Shown: positions 16,876 to 26,800 of the stretch, in pieces | How the letters are laid out: each line of letters starts with the position of its first letter | Position numbering within the stretch: position 1 is the stretch's first letter | NCBI GenBank assembly: GCA_964595485.1 | Contig: CAZQQN010000019.1 | Span: 1 to 49,934, forward strand | Direction: 5' to 3' | From: CAZQQN01 sp964595485 | GTDB lineage: Bacteria > Bacteroidota > Bacteroidia > CAILMK01 > CAYYUA01 | DNA: 49,934 nucleotides | The notes under the pieces: generated by a model | Told to the model about the DNA's origin: nothing | The model's database searches: none | What the model saw: the letters and a program-made list of their open reading frames with translations, nothing else | Position numbers and translations under genes: made by a program

Positions 16876-17358
16876 ATGCCCTTATCTATCAAACTTTTAA
16901 TTTCTGACATTGATGGCGTTATGACCGATGGCGGAATCTTCTATACAGAAAGCGGAGAACGCTTTAAAAAATTCAATGTGTACGATTCCATGGGTTTCAC
17001 TTTATTAAAGGAGAAAGGCATTAAGCAGGCCATTATTTATGCGGAGGCCAGCCCTATCGTCAACTTAGTGGCGGATGACCTCGAGATCGATTATCGCTTT
17101 GAAAAGGTCGAGAACAAGTATGAACTGGCAGAGGACCTTTGCACAAAGGAGAATATTGATATGGAGAACCTGGCATTTATAGGGGATGACACCAATGACA
17201 TTGAACTAATGAAAAATTGCGGATTAGCTGCCTGTCCCAGCAATGCTCCTAAAGAAATACGTGACCTGGTTAACGTGTTAGTTCTAAAGAAAAATGGTGG
17301 AGAAGGGGTTGTCAGGGAATTTATAGATTATATCCTTAAAAATGGCTTCTACGAATAA
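16876..17358 (+). CDS. KdsC-like HAD phosphatase, motif II variant
   Basis: This is a 160-residue HAD-family protein of the KdsC type, which removes phosphate from Kdo-8-phosphate in lipopolysaccharide core synthesis. Motif I is SDIDGVMTDGG with D11 and D13. The later acid motif is GDDTNDIEL, and the C-terminus GGEGVVREFIDYIL is typical. Motif II, normally ITGR with a conserved threonine that binds phosphate, reads IIYAEAS here, with Tyr55 in the threonine position. The lysine of the next motif is present in ENKYE. So the fold is clear but the specificity or activity may be changed. Related HAD domains occur with sialic-acid-type enzymes. No Kdo genes lie nearby. The ATG at 16876 is the first in frame. 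Confidence 0.75.
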   Translation: MPLSIKLLISDIDGVMTDGGIFYTESGERFKKFNVYDSMGFTLLKEKGIKQAIIYAEASPIVNLVADDLEIDYRFEKVENKYELAEDLCTKENIDMENLAFIGDDTNDIELMKNCGLAACPSNAPKEIRDLVNVLVLKKNGGEGVVREFIDYILKNGFYE

Positions 17359-17363
17359 AAAGA

Positions 17364-17390
17364 CCTTTTCTAATTTACGCTTAGAAAAGG
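17364..17390 (-). terminator. Rho-independent terminator of the odh/DUF4920 genes
   Basis: CCTTTTCTAA (17364-17373) and TTAGAAAAGG (17381-17390) form a perfect 10-bp stem with a 7-base loop. On the minus strand the stem is followed by TCTTTTTATT, a proper T tract. So it ends minus-strand transcription from the DUF4920 gene; on the plus strand (after the KdsC-like gene) the following bases are CCCCGC. Confidence 0.7.
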
Positions 17391-17419
17391 CCCCGCATCG
17401 TGTTTAAAACCTCATTGAA

Positions 17420-17959
17420 TTATTGAAGGATTTTGACGCCTACTGCTTTAAAGGCTAAACGCGTTTTTGGTTCAGTGATATTTTTGACGGTTTCTTCAGA
17501 TTTACCTTCGTCCCTGGCAAAGTGACGCCTTTGCTTAACCGTGATGGTATCCGTATAAGCTTTTCCTTTCATCGCCACTTTATTTCCTGCCAGATCTTTT
17601 GGTACAAAAAAGCCATAATCCTTAAAAGTAACGCGTATCGGCTTGCCATCAGGCCGCTGAAGTTTCATCCAGCATCCCTTTTTCTGGCACACAGCGGTGA
17701 CTTTCCCTTTGACTTTTGCTTTGTATTCTGACTTATCACCCATGGATTCCAACATAGCATCCAGGCCAACGGCACCTTCGGCAGTGACTTTTTCACCAAA
17801 GTGGACCGAATCGTAAGTATTATCAGCTTTTTGGCTAACTACCTTGTCAGAAGATGACTCTGCTTGTTCTCCATTTCCTGTTTTTGCACTTTCCTTTGAA
17901 TCGGATTGGCAAGCTGTTAAAACAGCCAGTATCACAAGTAAAGATTTTAAATACTGCAT
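17420..17959 (-). CDS. DUF4920 lipoprotein
   Basis: The product has 179 residues with a lipoprotein signal (Cys17 in LTAC) and a Ser/Glu/Lys-rich spacer to about residue 50. The folded part holds the family's hallmark CQKKGCWM, followed by an OB-fold-like beta region (RVTFKDYGFFVP and KGKAYTD). These features fit DUF4920, found in Bacteroidota. No function is established. The paired cysteines could bind metal or form a disulfide; that is inference. It lies 79 bases downstream of lpd on the same strand and ahead of the terminator at 17364-17390, so it is probably read from the odh promoter, with no promoter element of its own that I could see. Confidence 0.8.
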   Translation of the reverse strand: MQYLKSLLVILAVLTACQSDSKESAKTGNGEQAESSSDKVVSQKADNTYDSVHFGEKVTAEGAVGLDAMLESMGDKSEYKAKVKGKVTAVCQKKGCWMKLQRPDGKPIRVTFKDYGFFVPKDLAGNKVAMKGKAYTDTITVKQRRHFARDEGKSEETVKNITEPKTRLAFKAVGVKILQ

Positions 17960-18038
17960 ATTTGTTTCTTTAGTTTACTAAGGTTTATAAAAGTGCTTAA
18001 AATTTTATTTCACATCCTCCGATGATTAAAATAAGTGT

Positions 18039-19442
18039 TTAAATATGAATAGCCCTGTCACCGGTAGCGGCCAAACATGCTTCTTTAATAGCCTCGGTGA
18101 AAGTGGGATGAGCGTGGCTCATACGGGCAATATCCTCTGCGGAAGCTCGGTACTCCATAGCCACTACCCCTTCAGCAATCATATCCGCAGCACGGGGACC
18201 AATGATGTGCATACCCAACAACTCATCCGTATTCTTATCAGCAAAAACCTTTACTTCACCATCGAGGTCATTACTGGCACGAGCCCTTCCCGATGCCCGA
18301 TAAGGAAAACTACCCGTGCTATAGGAATATCCCAATTCTTTAAGCTCCTGTTCTTTATAACCCACAGAAGCAACCTCAGGCCAGGTATAAACCACTTCCG
18401 GAATAAGGTTATAATTAATGTGCGGCTTTTGACCAGCCATTACTTCAGCTACCAGGTTACCTTCTTCCTCGGCTTTATGGGCTAACATTGGACCAGCCAC
18501 TACATCGCCAATAGCGTAGACACCTTCTACCTTGGTCTCAAGCTGCTCGTTAACCTCGACTTTGCCATGGTCATCAGTAGCAAGGCCTATATTGTCAAGG
18601 CCTAAACCATCTGTGTAAGCTTTTCGTCCAACAGCTACCAAACAATAATCTCCTTTGAATTCCTGTTCTTCGCCTTTTTTATCCTCAGCCTTGACAATCA
18701 CTTCTTTGCCTTTATTCTCCACGCTGGTAACCTTAGTGCTAAGGTTTAGCTTTAAGCCCTGTTTCTTGACCACCTTTTTAAGTTCCTTGCCAAGGGATCT
18801 TTCCATATTAGGTAAAGCACTGTCCAAATACTCCAAAACGTTAACCTCAGTTCCTAAGCGGCGGTAAACAGAACCCATCTCAAGGCCTATGTAACCAGCA
18901 CCTATTACAACCATCCGGTCGGGTATTTCTGTTAATTCAAGTGCCTCAGTAGAAGTAATGATCCGATCCTTATCAATATCTACATTGGGCAAAGAGGTTG
19001 GTTTGGAGCCGGTTGCAATGATACTTTTATCCGTAGTTAGCTCCTCGGTTGAATCATCACTTTTCTGAACCATAATGGTATTTTTATCCTTGTAACTTCC
19101 AAGCCCATGATAAACATCAATCTTATTCTTTTTCATCAGGAAATCAATACCATCAACAGTTTGCTTAACCACTTGCCGTTTTCGCTCGACCATCTGCTTA
19201 AAATCCACGCCTTTATCCTCTATATGGATACCATGCTCAGAAAATTCCGTGGTGGCATCATGATAAAGGTGCGTAGAATCCAACAGCGCTTTCGAAGGGA
19301 TACAGCCGACATTCAAACAAGTACCCCCTAAGGAGTTGTATTTTTCAATGATAGCGGTTTTAAAACCTAATTGAGCGCAACGGATGGCAGCATAATATCC
19401 ACCGGGTCCGGAGCCTATGACTGTGACATCGTATTGGGCCAT
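18039..19442 (-). CDS. lpd: Dihydrolipoyl dehydrogenase (E3)
   Basis: This 467-residue flavoprotein reoxidises dihydrolipoamide in 2-oxo acid dehydrogenase complexes and passes electrons to NAD+. The FAD motif GSGPGGYYAA starts at residue 10. The redox-active disulfide is C42/C47 in GGTCLNVGCIPSK. The NAD motif is GAGYIGLEMGS, and the C-terminal HAHPTFTEAIKEA carries the catalytic His-Glu pair. Length is normal. It follows odhB by 51 bases, so the complete set for 2-oxoglutarate dehydrogenase is contiguous. The same E3 may also serve pyruvate dehydrogenase. Start ATG at 19442 begins the usual N-terminal strand. Confidence 0.96.
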   Translation of the reverse strand: MAQYDVTVIGSGPGGYYAAIRCAQLGFKTAIIEKYNSLGGTCLNVGCIPSKALLDSTHLYHDATTEFSEHGIHIEDKGVDFKQMVERKRQVVKQTVDGIDFLMKKNKIDVYHGLGSYKDKNTIMVQKSDDSTEELTTDKSIIATGSKPTSLPNVDIDKDRIITSTEALELTEIPDRMVVIGAGYIGLEMGSVYRRLGTEVNVLEYLDSALPNMERSLGKELKKVVKKQGLKLNLSTKVTSVENKGKEVIVKAEDKKGEEQEFKGDYCLVAVGRKAYTDGLGLDNIGLATDDHGKVEVNEQLETKVEGVYAIGDVVAGPMLAHKAEEEGNLVAEVMAGQKPHINYNLIPEVVYTWPEVASVGYKEQELKELGYSYSTGSFPYRASGRARASNDLDGEVKVFADKNTDELLGMHIIGPRAADMIAEGVVAMEYRASAEDIARMSHAHPTFTEAIKEACLAATGDRAIHI

Positions 19443-19493
19443 TGATTTAATTTTATGGTTTTTGATTAGTTTTTCTTGAAAGGAATACCCATA

Positions 19494-20810
19494 TCACACG
19501 CCTAATAACAACCTTGCCGGATCCTCAATATACTCTTTGATCCGGTAAAGGAAACTAACGGACTCTTTACCGTCTACCAGGCGGTGATCATAAGATAAGG
19601 CAACATACATAATGGGGCGAATAGCCACCTCACCATTAATGGCTACCGGCCTTTCAACAATATTATGCATTCCTAAAATAGCTGATTGAGGGGTATTGAG
19701 AATGGGCGTTGAAAGCATTGAGCCAAAAATACCACCATTCGTTATGGTAAATGTTCCGCCTTGCATTTCATCAATACCAATCTTGTTATCCCTTGCTTTT
19801 TTCGCAAAGTGCACCACCGAGCTTTCAATTTCATCAAAGCTCATGGACTCAGCATTACGTATATTAGGCACTACCAATCCCCTCGGTGTAGAAACTGCGA
19901 TCCCCAGATCCACGTATTCATGGTATTGAATGGCTTCCTCCTCTTCGAGGATCTTGGCATTCACGGAGGGGAATTCTTTGGCTGCCAGGCAAACCGCCTT
20001 AGCAAAGAACGACATGAAACCAAGGTTCACATCATATTTTTCTTTAAAGGGATCTTTGTATTTCTTCCTTAAATCCATAAGGTTCTGCATATCCACCTCA
20101 TTAAAGGTGGTTAGCATGGCGGTTTCATTTTTCGCGGAGACCATCTTGTTAGCAATGGTTTTCCGCAAAGTAGTCATTTTCTCCTTCCTGCTTTCCCTGC
20201 TCACACCATAGCTTTTAGGTTGAGGTGCTTCGCCAAGCTCTTCAGTTTCTGCTTTCTCATCGGTCTTAGCGGGCGCTTCTTTGGCAGGAGCCTCTTTTTC
20301 AGGGGCAGATTCTTTTTTAGCAGCCTCGGACTTAGCTGCTATTGCTTTTTGTACGTCTTCTTTCGTAATGCGGCCGTCTTTACCGGTCCCCTTTACTTCT
20401 TCCGGTTTGATATCATTTTCATCAAGCAATTTTTTAGCGGCCGGGGATGGAGTACCAGTGGCATAAGTTTTTGAACCTTCAGCTTCCGGCGAAGCACTTG
20501 CTTCTTTTTGTTCTCCGGCGGGTTGTTCCGCTTCAGCCGGCTCTTCACTGGCTTCTGATTTGGCCGGAGCTTCTGCTTCTGTATCAATGCTAGCCACTTT
20601 ATCACCTACACTAACGGTTTCCCCTTCTTCTACTGCAATATGCAATACGCCGTCATCTTCTGCATTAAGTTCAAAAGTGGCTTTATCAGATTCAATTTCA
20701 CAAATAACCTCGTCCATTTCCACATAATCGCCTTCTTGCTTTGTCCAACCAGATATGGTAACTTCTGATACTGATTCCCCGATATTGGGAACTTTAACAT
20801 CTACTGCCAT
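19494..20810 (-). CDS. odhB: 2-oxoglutarate dehydrogenase E2, dihydrolipoyl succinyltransferase
   Basis: This 438-residue enzyme transfers the succinyl group to CoA in the citric acid cycle. An N-terminal lipoyl domain has the lipoylated lysine K43 in ESDKATF. An acidic, Ala/Glu/Pro-rich linker of about 40 residues follows, then the E3-binding domain (TPSPAAKKLL...GRITKEDV), a second flexible linker, and the catalytic domain, which ends with SYDHRLVDGKESVSF, where His and Asp are catalytic. Domain order matches SucB/OdhB. It starts 9 bases after odhA, so the two are translated from one message. A single lipoyl domain is present. Confidence 0.96.
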   Translation of the reverse strand: MAVDVKVPNIGESVSEVTISGWTKQEGDYVEMDEVICEIESDKATFELNAEDDGVLHIAVEEGETVSVGDKVASIDTEAEAPAKSEASEEPAEAEQPAGEQKEASASPEAEGSKTYATGTPSPAAKKLLDENDIKPEEVKGTGKDGRITKEDVQKAIAAKSEAAKKESAPEKEAPAKEAPAKTDEKAETEELGEAPQPKSYGVSRESRKEKMTTLRKTIANKMVSAKNETAMLTTFNEVDMQNLMDLRKKYKDPFKEKYDVNLGFMSFFAKAVCLAAKEFPSVNAKILEEEEAIQYHEYVDLGIAVSTPRGLVVPNIRNAESMSFDEIESSVVHFAKKARDNKIGIDEMQGGTFTITNGGIFGSMLSTPILNTPQSAILGMHNIVERPVAINGEVAIRPIMYVALSYDHRLVDGKESVSFLYRIKEYIEDPARLLLGV

Positions 20811-20819
20811 GGTAACATT

Positions 20820-23573
20820 TTATTTATGGTTATGATCATTTGAATCGGCTATTCCCAATGCCTCCTTCAGAATATGATTTTGCTCCATTTCATGGACTTT
20901 ATGAAAACCTGTTGCCGGTGAAGCGCTTGCTTTACGGGAGATCAAGTTCAACTTCTTCCGATTTTCTTCCCACCGCAACAAATAAGTCCAGGCGCCCATA
21001 TTTTTAGGCTCTTCTTGAACCCAATAAAAATCGGCATTGCTATACCTGTCGTAAATCTCCCTGATTTGATTTTCAGGCATAGGATACAATTGCTCCAAAC
21101 GGACAATTGCTACATCCTTTATTTCTGCCTCTTCCATTTTGGTCAGGAGGTCGTAATAAATCTTTCCGCTGCAAAGCAAAACCCGCTTGGCTTTTTCGGG
21201 TTTTTCCCGGAAATTCTTGTCATCAATGACTTCTCTAAATTTATGATCGGTAAACTCACTGATATCAGAGATGCAACGAGGATGACGAAGCAAGGATTTT
21301 GGGGTCATAACAATAAGGGGCTTCCGGAAGTCCCACTTTAATTGCCTTCTCAAGGCATGGAAAAAATTGGCCGGTGTGGTAAAATTACCGACAATTATAT
21401 TCTGTTCAGCAGCTAATTGAAGAAATCGCTCAGGTCTGGCATTCGAGTGTTCCGGACCTTGTCCTTCATAGCCATGCGGCAACAACATAACAAGGCCGTT
21501 CATTTTTTGCCACTTAGACTCTCCGGATGTGATAAACTGGTCTATGATGGTTTGTGCACCGTTGTTAAAATCTCCGAACTGAGCTTCCCAAATAGTGAGC
21601 GAATAGGGATAGGCCAAAGAATAACCGTATTCAAAACCTAAAGCAGCATTTTCTGAAAGCAGGGAGTTGTAAACACGAAATTTACCCTTGGCCTGTTCCA
21701 TGTGATTAAGGTTGTTGAAAGCCGTATTGTCATTGGCATCAAAAATTATCGAATGGCGGTGCGCAAAAGTGCCCCTGACGGTATCCTGACCACTCAAGCG
21801 CACATCATTACCTTCCAGCATCATGGTACCATAGGCTGACAATTCACCCATTGCCCAGTCAAACTGACCTTGATCCCAGCCTTTTTTTCGCTTATCAAGC
21901 TCTTTGCTGATTTGCTTTAACGGGGTAAAATCTTCCGGTTTATAGGTAAGGGCATTTATCACATGCTCGAGCGCATCTTTTGTTACACTGGTATCGGGCG
22001 ATTCATTAAAATCTTCAGGATTAGACTGTCTCAATTTACGCCATTCCTGGTCAGGCACCTGGTGTTCGTATTCAAGGGGTTGCTCCCTGACCATGTTCAG
22101 TCGATCCTGTAGTTTCTTTTTGAAATCTTTTTTCAGATCTTTAGCCATCTGGGCCTCTATGTCCCCTTCTGCTATGAGCCTTTCACTATAAACTTCCCTT
22201 GGATCAGGATGATCTGCAATCTTTTTATACAAGCTGGGTTGCGTAATTTTCGGGTCATCGCCTTCGTTATGGCCATGCTTCCTATAGCAGACCATATCTA
22301 TAAAAATATCCTGGTTAAATTGCTGACGAAATTCAACGGCTTTTTGGACTGCGTAAACCACCGCTTCAGCATCATCACCGTTAACATGAATAATGGGTGT
22401 ATCCACGACTTTACCCACACTCGTGGAATAATCTGAAGACCGCCCTTGATCAAAATCCGTTGTAAAGCCAATTTGATTATTGATTACGAAATGAATGGTT
22501 CCCCCTGTGGTATAACCATCCAAACATGACATTTGCATAACTTCGTAAACTACTCCTTGCCCGGTTAAAGCAGCATCCCCATGAAAAAGGATGGGCAAAA
22601 TTTTGCTATTATCTTCATTGTAAAGCACATCACTTTTGCCGCGCGCATAACCTTCTACTACAGGATCTACTGCCTCGAGGTGTGAAGGGTTAGGGGCTAA
22701 TTGTAAGTAAACTTCTTTATCATTGGTTGTCCGAACCTTTGAACTAAAGCCAAGGTGATATTTCACATCCCCGTCACCCATCGTGAGGTCTGGTTCAGCT
22801 TCTCCTTCAAATTCACTAAAAATATATTCATAGGTTTTACCCAGGATATTAGCCAGCACGTTGAGCCTTCCCCGGTGTGCCATACCCAGAACAACCTCTT
22901 CCACACCATCTTCAGCGCTATCATTTATGATAGCATCCAAAGCCGGAATGGTGTTCTCACCGCCTTCAAGGGAAAACCGCTTCTGACCCACGTACTTGGT
23001 ATGGAGAAAATTTTCAAAGACAGCTGCTTCGTTTAGCTTCTCAAGGATCCTTTTCTTTTTTTCAATGGAAAACTGATGATTCGGGAACTCATTTTCAAAC
23101 TTTTCTTTGATCCACTCTTTGACCTCTGTCCGGCGGATGTGTTTATATTCTACACCAATTGTACCGGTGTAAATGGCTTTAAGCTTATCAATAATGGCAT
23201 CCAGAGAAGCTTTGCCTAAACCCAAATCTTCCCCAATGATAAATTGCTGATTCAGGTCATCTTCGCTCAAGCCATAGTCATCAAGGCTAAGGTTAGCTTC
23301 GCGGTCTTTTCGCTCTCTTATGGGATTGGTGTTTGATAATAAATGGCCCCTGAACCGATAGCCTTCAATGAGCCTGTACACTTTGAGCTCTTTTTTCAGC
23401 TGATCTTCTGAAAGATCTCCACCTCCTTCTCCATTCATCCTAAGGGCAAAATCAAAACCTTCGAAAAATTGCTTCCAGGTTTCGTCTACTGCATTTGGAT
23501 CATCTTTATAAGTTTGATACAATGAATCAACGTAATTACTGTCAGCACTACTAATAATTGTCATCGGATCCAT
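20820..23573 (-). CDS. odhA: 2-oxoglutarate dehydrogenase E1
   Basis: This thiamine-diphosphate enzyme decarboxylates 2-oxoglutarate in the citric acid cycle; it starts the odhA-odhB-lpd set. Typical parts are the N-terminal E2-binding segment (NYVDSLYQTYKDDPNAVD), EGGENTIPALDAI, the GMAHRGRLNVL active-site block, FHGDAALTGQGVVYE for cofactor binding, and the C-terminal transketolase-like EEPKNMGAW. With the ATG at 23573 the product has 917 residues, in the normal range. A longer TTG start at 23603 lies inside the -7 element at 23601-23608, so it cannot be transcribed from that promoter and is rejected. Confidence 0.95.
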   Translation of the reverse strand: MDPMTIISSADSNYVDSLYQTYKDDPNAVDETWKQFFEGFDFALRMNGEGGGDLSEDQLKKELKVYRLIEGYRFRGHLLSNTNPIRERKDREANLSLDDYGLSEDDLNQQFIIGEDLGLGKASLDAIIDKLKAIYTGTIGVEYKHIRRTEVKEWIKEKFENEFPNHQFSIEKKKRILEKLNEAAVFENFLHTKYVGQKRFSLEGGENTIPALDAIINDSAEDGVEEVVLGMAHRGRLNVLANILGKTYEYIFSEFEGEAEPDLTMGDGDVKYHLGFSSKVRTTNDKEVYLQLAPNPSHLEAVDPVVEGYARGKSDVLYNEDNSKILPILFHGDAALTGQGVVYEVMQMSCLDGYTTGGTIHFVINNQIGFTTDFDQGRSSDYSTSVGKVVDTPIIHVNGDDAEAVVYAVQKAVEFRQQFNQDIFIDMVCYRKHGHNEGDDPKITQPSLYKKIADHPDPREVYSERLIAEGDIEAQMAKDLKKDFKKKLQDRLNMVREQPLEYEHQVPDQEWRKLRQSNPEDFNESPDTSVTKDALEHVINALTYKPEDFTPLKQISKELDKRKKGWDQGQFDWAMGELSAYGTMMLEGNDVRLSGQDTVRGTFAHRHSIIFDANDNTAFNNLNHMEQAKGKFRVYNSLLSENAALGFEYGYSLAYPYSLTIWEAQFGDFNNGAQTIIDQFITSGESKWQKMNGLVMLLPHGYEGQGPEHSNARPERFLQLAAEQNIIVGNFTTPANFFHALRRQLKWDFRKPLIVMTPKSLLRHPRCISDISEFTDHKFREVIDDKNFREKPEKAKRVLLCSGKIYYDLLTKMEEAEIKDVAIVRLEQLYPMPENQIREIYDRYSNADFYWVQEEPKNMGAWTYLLRWEENRKKLNLISRKASASPATGFHKVHEMEQNHILKEALGIADSNDHNHK

Positions 23574-23600
23574 ATTCAATTCCCGGGTATTTTCATTGTG

Positions 23601-23608
23601 CAAATATA
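23601..23608 (-). promoter_or_regulatory. Promoter -7 element for odhA
   Basis: The minus strand reads TATATTTG, a full match to TAnnTTTG. A TTG sits 24 bases upstream, slightly long for the -33 element. It predicts a leader of about 20 bases before the ATG at 23573. The divergent porU2-like gene has its own element at 23765-23772. Confidence 0.5.
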
Positions 23609-23764
23609 AGCATTAATAGCATTTTAAGCACCCAATTCAATGACTATTCCTTGATTTTGGTTCTACGATAGGTGGTTATTAAACTCGTTTACTTAATAGT
23701 CATAAATGTGACATAAAGCAAATTAGCCAAAGCAACACAGATGAATCAAATAAAAAATTTGTTT

Positions 23765-23772
23765 TATTTTTG
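23765..23772 (+). promoter_or_regulatory. Candidate -7 element for the PorU2-like gene
   Basis: TATTTTTG matches TAnnTTTG and lies 33 bases before the ATG at 23805. No TTG lies at the standard upstream spacing, so the evidence is partial. Confidence 0.4.
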
Positions 23773-23804
23773 TTAAGGTAATAATAGGAATAAGAAAAGT
23801 ATCA

Positions 23805-26800
23805 ATGAAAAACTGGTTAAAACTTAGTTTTTTAGCGGCTTTGTGGCTCCCTCTTTTTGGAAGTGCGCAAAGCATAACAAATGATTGGATCAATCCGGGC
23901 CAAACCTACTTTAAGGTTACTATAACGGAAAAGGGTATATACAAAGTCAATTTTCAGGACTTAAATAAACAAACCAATACAGACCTTTCAACAGTTGACC
24001 CTAAACATTTCCAGGTATTTCGCCAAGGTGAAGAGCAACCGATTAGTATAGAGACAAACGGTGATGGTACTTTTGATCAAGGGGATTACATTGAATTTTA
24101 TGGCAAAAAAAATGATGGAACCCTCGATTCAGGCCTTTACCAAAAGCCAAAGCAACAGCCACAAGCATACACAAGCCTCTTTACGGACGAGGCGGCTTAC
24201 TTTATTACCTGGAATCCCAATGTAAATGGCGAAAGGTTTGAAGTCTATGAAAATTTCCAATACGGGCAATTCAGTCCCGAAAAATATTTTACGAAAGAAA
24301 ATATCAATACGCTAACCAATGAGTACAACGATGGCGATCCCATCAAACAGGATAATAGAGCTCTCAACCTGTCTTATTACACAACCGGTGAAAGTTTCGC
24401 CTCTAAAAGGATAAACTGGTTCAGTTCCAAGACTCCTCAAATAGCATCAAAAAATCACTACAAATCTGGGCCTAACCCTTTATTAGAAATTAAGTTTATA
24501 GGTGATTCGAAACTAATTGATGACAATGCACCTACTTCAAACATCAGATATTGGCACTTTACAAGGGTACAATTTGCTGGCAATTTAATAGATACGGCTC
24601 GGTATGACGCCTATGCTCAAAAAGTATCCAAAAATAAGCTGGATCCTAACTTACTTTCAAGTAATAACACCATAAGGTTAAAAAGCCTTAATCCCAATGA
24701 TAGCTTAAGAGGCGATTATTCTCATGCTTCTTATATCAAATTAAGGTATCCTCGTAATTTTAAACTAAATGGAAATGCTTCATTCAAATTTGCTTTGAAT
24801 TACAATAAACCATCATTTTACATCCCATTTAAACAATACGGAAAAAACAACCCCATTCTTTATGATTTGTCAAATGGAAAGAAAATTTATGGCAAGCTTA
24901 ATAACCAACAATTTGATGTTATAGTGCCTGGCAGTAATGGTGAACAATCTTTTTACCTAACTGATAGCACCAACAAAAAGACTGTTTCAGCTGAGAAAGT
25001 TGAGTTTAAGGATTACCAAAAGAAAATTTCCAATAATACCGAGTTCCTTATTATAAGTAATCAAAAATTATCACAATCCGCGAAGGCTTATAAAAACTAC
25101 CGACAGTCCAGTGGTTTCAATACTGAACTAGTTTATGTTAATAACCTTTACAATTCATTTTCTTACGGTATTGAGCACCATCCATTAAGTATACGCTATT
25201 TGCTTGAGTACCTCACTAATGCCAATAAGCAACCTGATTACCTGCTACTTTTGGGTAAAGGCATTCAAAATAATCGCATAAAGGAGGGGAACCTGAAAGC
25301 ATTGGACTTGGTGCCGACCTTTGGTCAACCGCCTTCTGATAACCTTTTTGTCAAAAACCTCGAACCTGCCGAGAATATAAACCTGGCATTCCCTGTTGGA
25401 CGAATACCAGCCAATAACAATCAAGAAGTACAAGCTTACTTAAATAAACTCAAAGACTATGAAAATTCCCTCAAAACCGCTCAAAGCATGGGCAGTAAAG
25501 TTTGGCGAAAAAATTTACTACACGTGGCTGGGGGTAAGAATAAAAAGCAAAACCAAAGGTTCAGTAACTATTTAAATAATTATGAGCTTATTGCTAAAAG
25601 AGGAAAAATGGGGGGCAGTGCTGAATTAATATCTAAAACCAAATCCATTCCAAGTGATAAAACCCAAAAGCAATTTGTTATTGACGAAGTTAACAAAGGA
25701 GTGAGCTTACTTACCTATTTTGGTCATGGTGCTGCTGAAATTTTAGAAGTTGATATTGGGAACCCCGAAGACTATACCCAAAACAAAGGAAATTACCCGG
25801 TTTTTCTCTTCAGCGGCTGTATTCTGGGTAATACCTATCAAGAAGACCCATCAATAGCTAAGGATTACTTAATTAATTCCAATAAAGGAGGCGTTGCCTG
25901 GTTAGCAGAATCATCATTCAGTTTTGAAAATTATTTGAATAACTTCACCAGAGACTTTTACAAAAGTTTTGCTGATCAAGAATATGGAAATAATTTAGGA
26001 GATATCTTCCTGGGTACTATTGAAAACTTTAAGGTAAAAGGCCAAAACAGGGACTATCTCAACGAGATGCAAATTCTGCAAAAGACTGTTCAAGGGGATC
26101 CAGCTTTAGAGATTTATGGGCCTAATAAACCCGATTACCAGGTTAAGGCCTCCCTTTTAGGTTTCAAACCTCAAGACCCGAATACAGAACTTGATTCTTT
26201 TGCATTGGAAATCGGGGTGGAAAACGGTGGAAAAGCTATCAATGATTCGATTCGCTTAGTCATCAATCAGATATTTTCGGACCGGACCCAGAAGGAGTAT
26301 GACCCCATTCAAGTTAAAGCACCCATTTACCGGGATACATTTTTATTTTACATTAAGCCTGATGAGCAAAAGTTTGCGGGCAATAATACTTTCAAAGTAA
26401 ACATAAAAACAACTGGTAATACGCAGGAAGTAACAAAGCGTAACAACTCGGCTGAAATAGAAAAATTCTTTCCTTCTAATGGTATAACCCCCCTTTTTCC
26501 CAGACCCTATAGCATTGTCAATGAGAGATCGGTAACCCTGGAAGCCCAATCAAACAATTTATTCATTGATGAGGCTGATTATAAATTCCAAATAGATACA
26601 ACACCACGTTTTAACAGTCCGGTAAAAAAGTCCTCCAATACTATCAAGGCCAACACTACGGTTAAATGGCAGACTACTCTCTTACCCGCTGATTCAACTG
26701 TTTACTACTGGCGAATAAAAAGGGATAACAATGACGGTCAACAGGACTGGAACCAAAGTTCATTCATGTTTATTCGTAACAGCCCCAAAGGATGGGCTCA

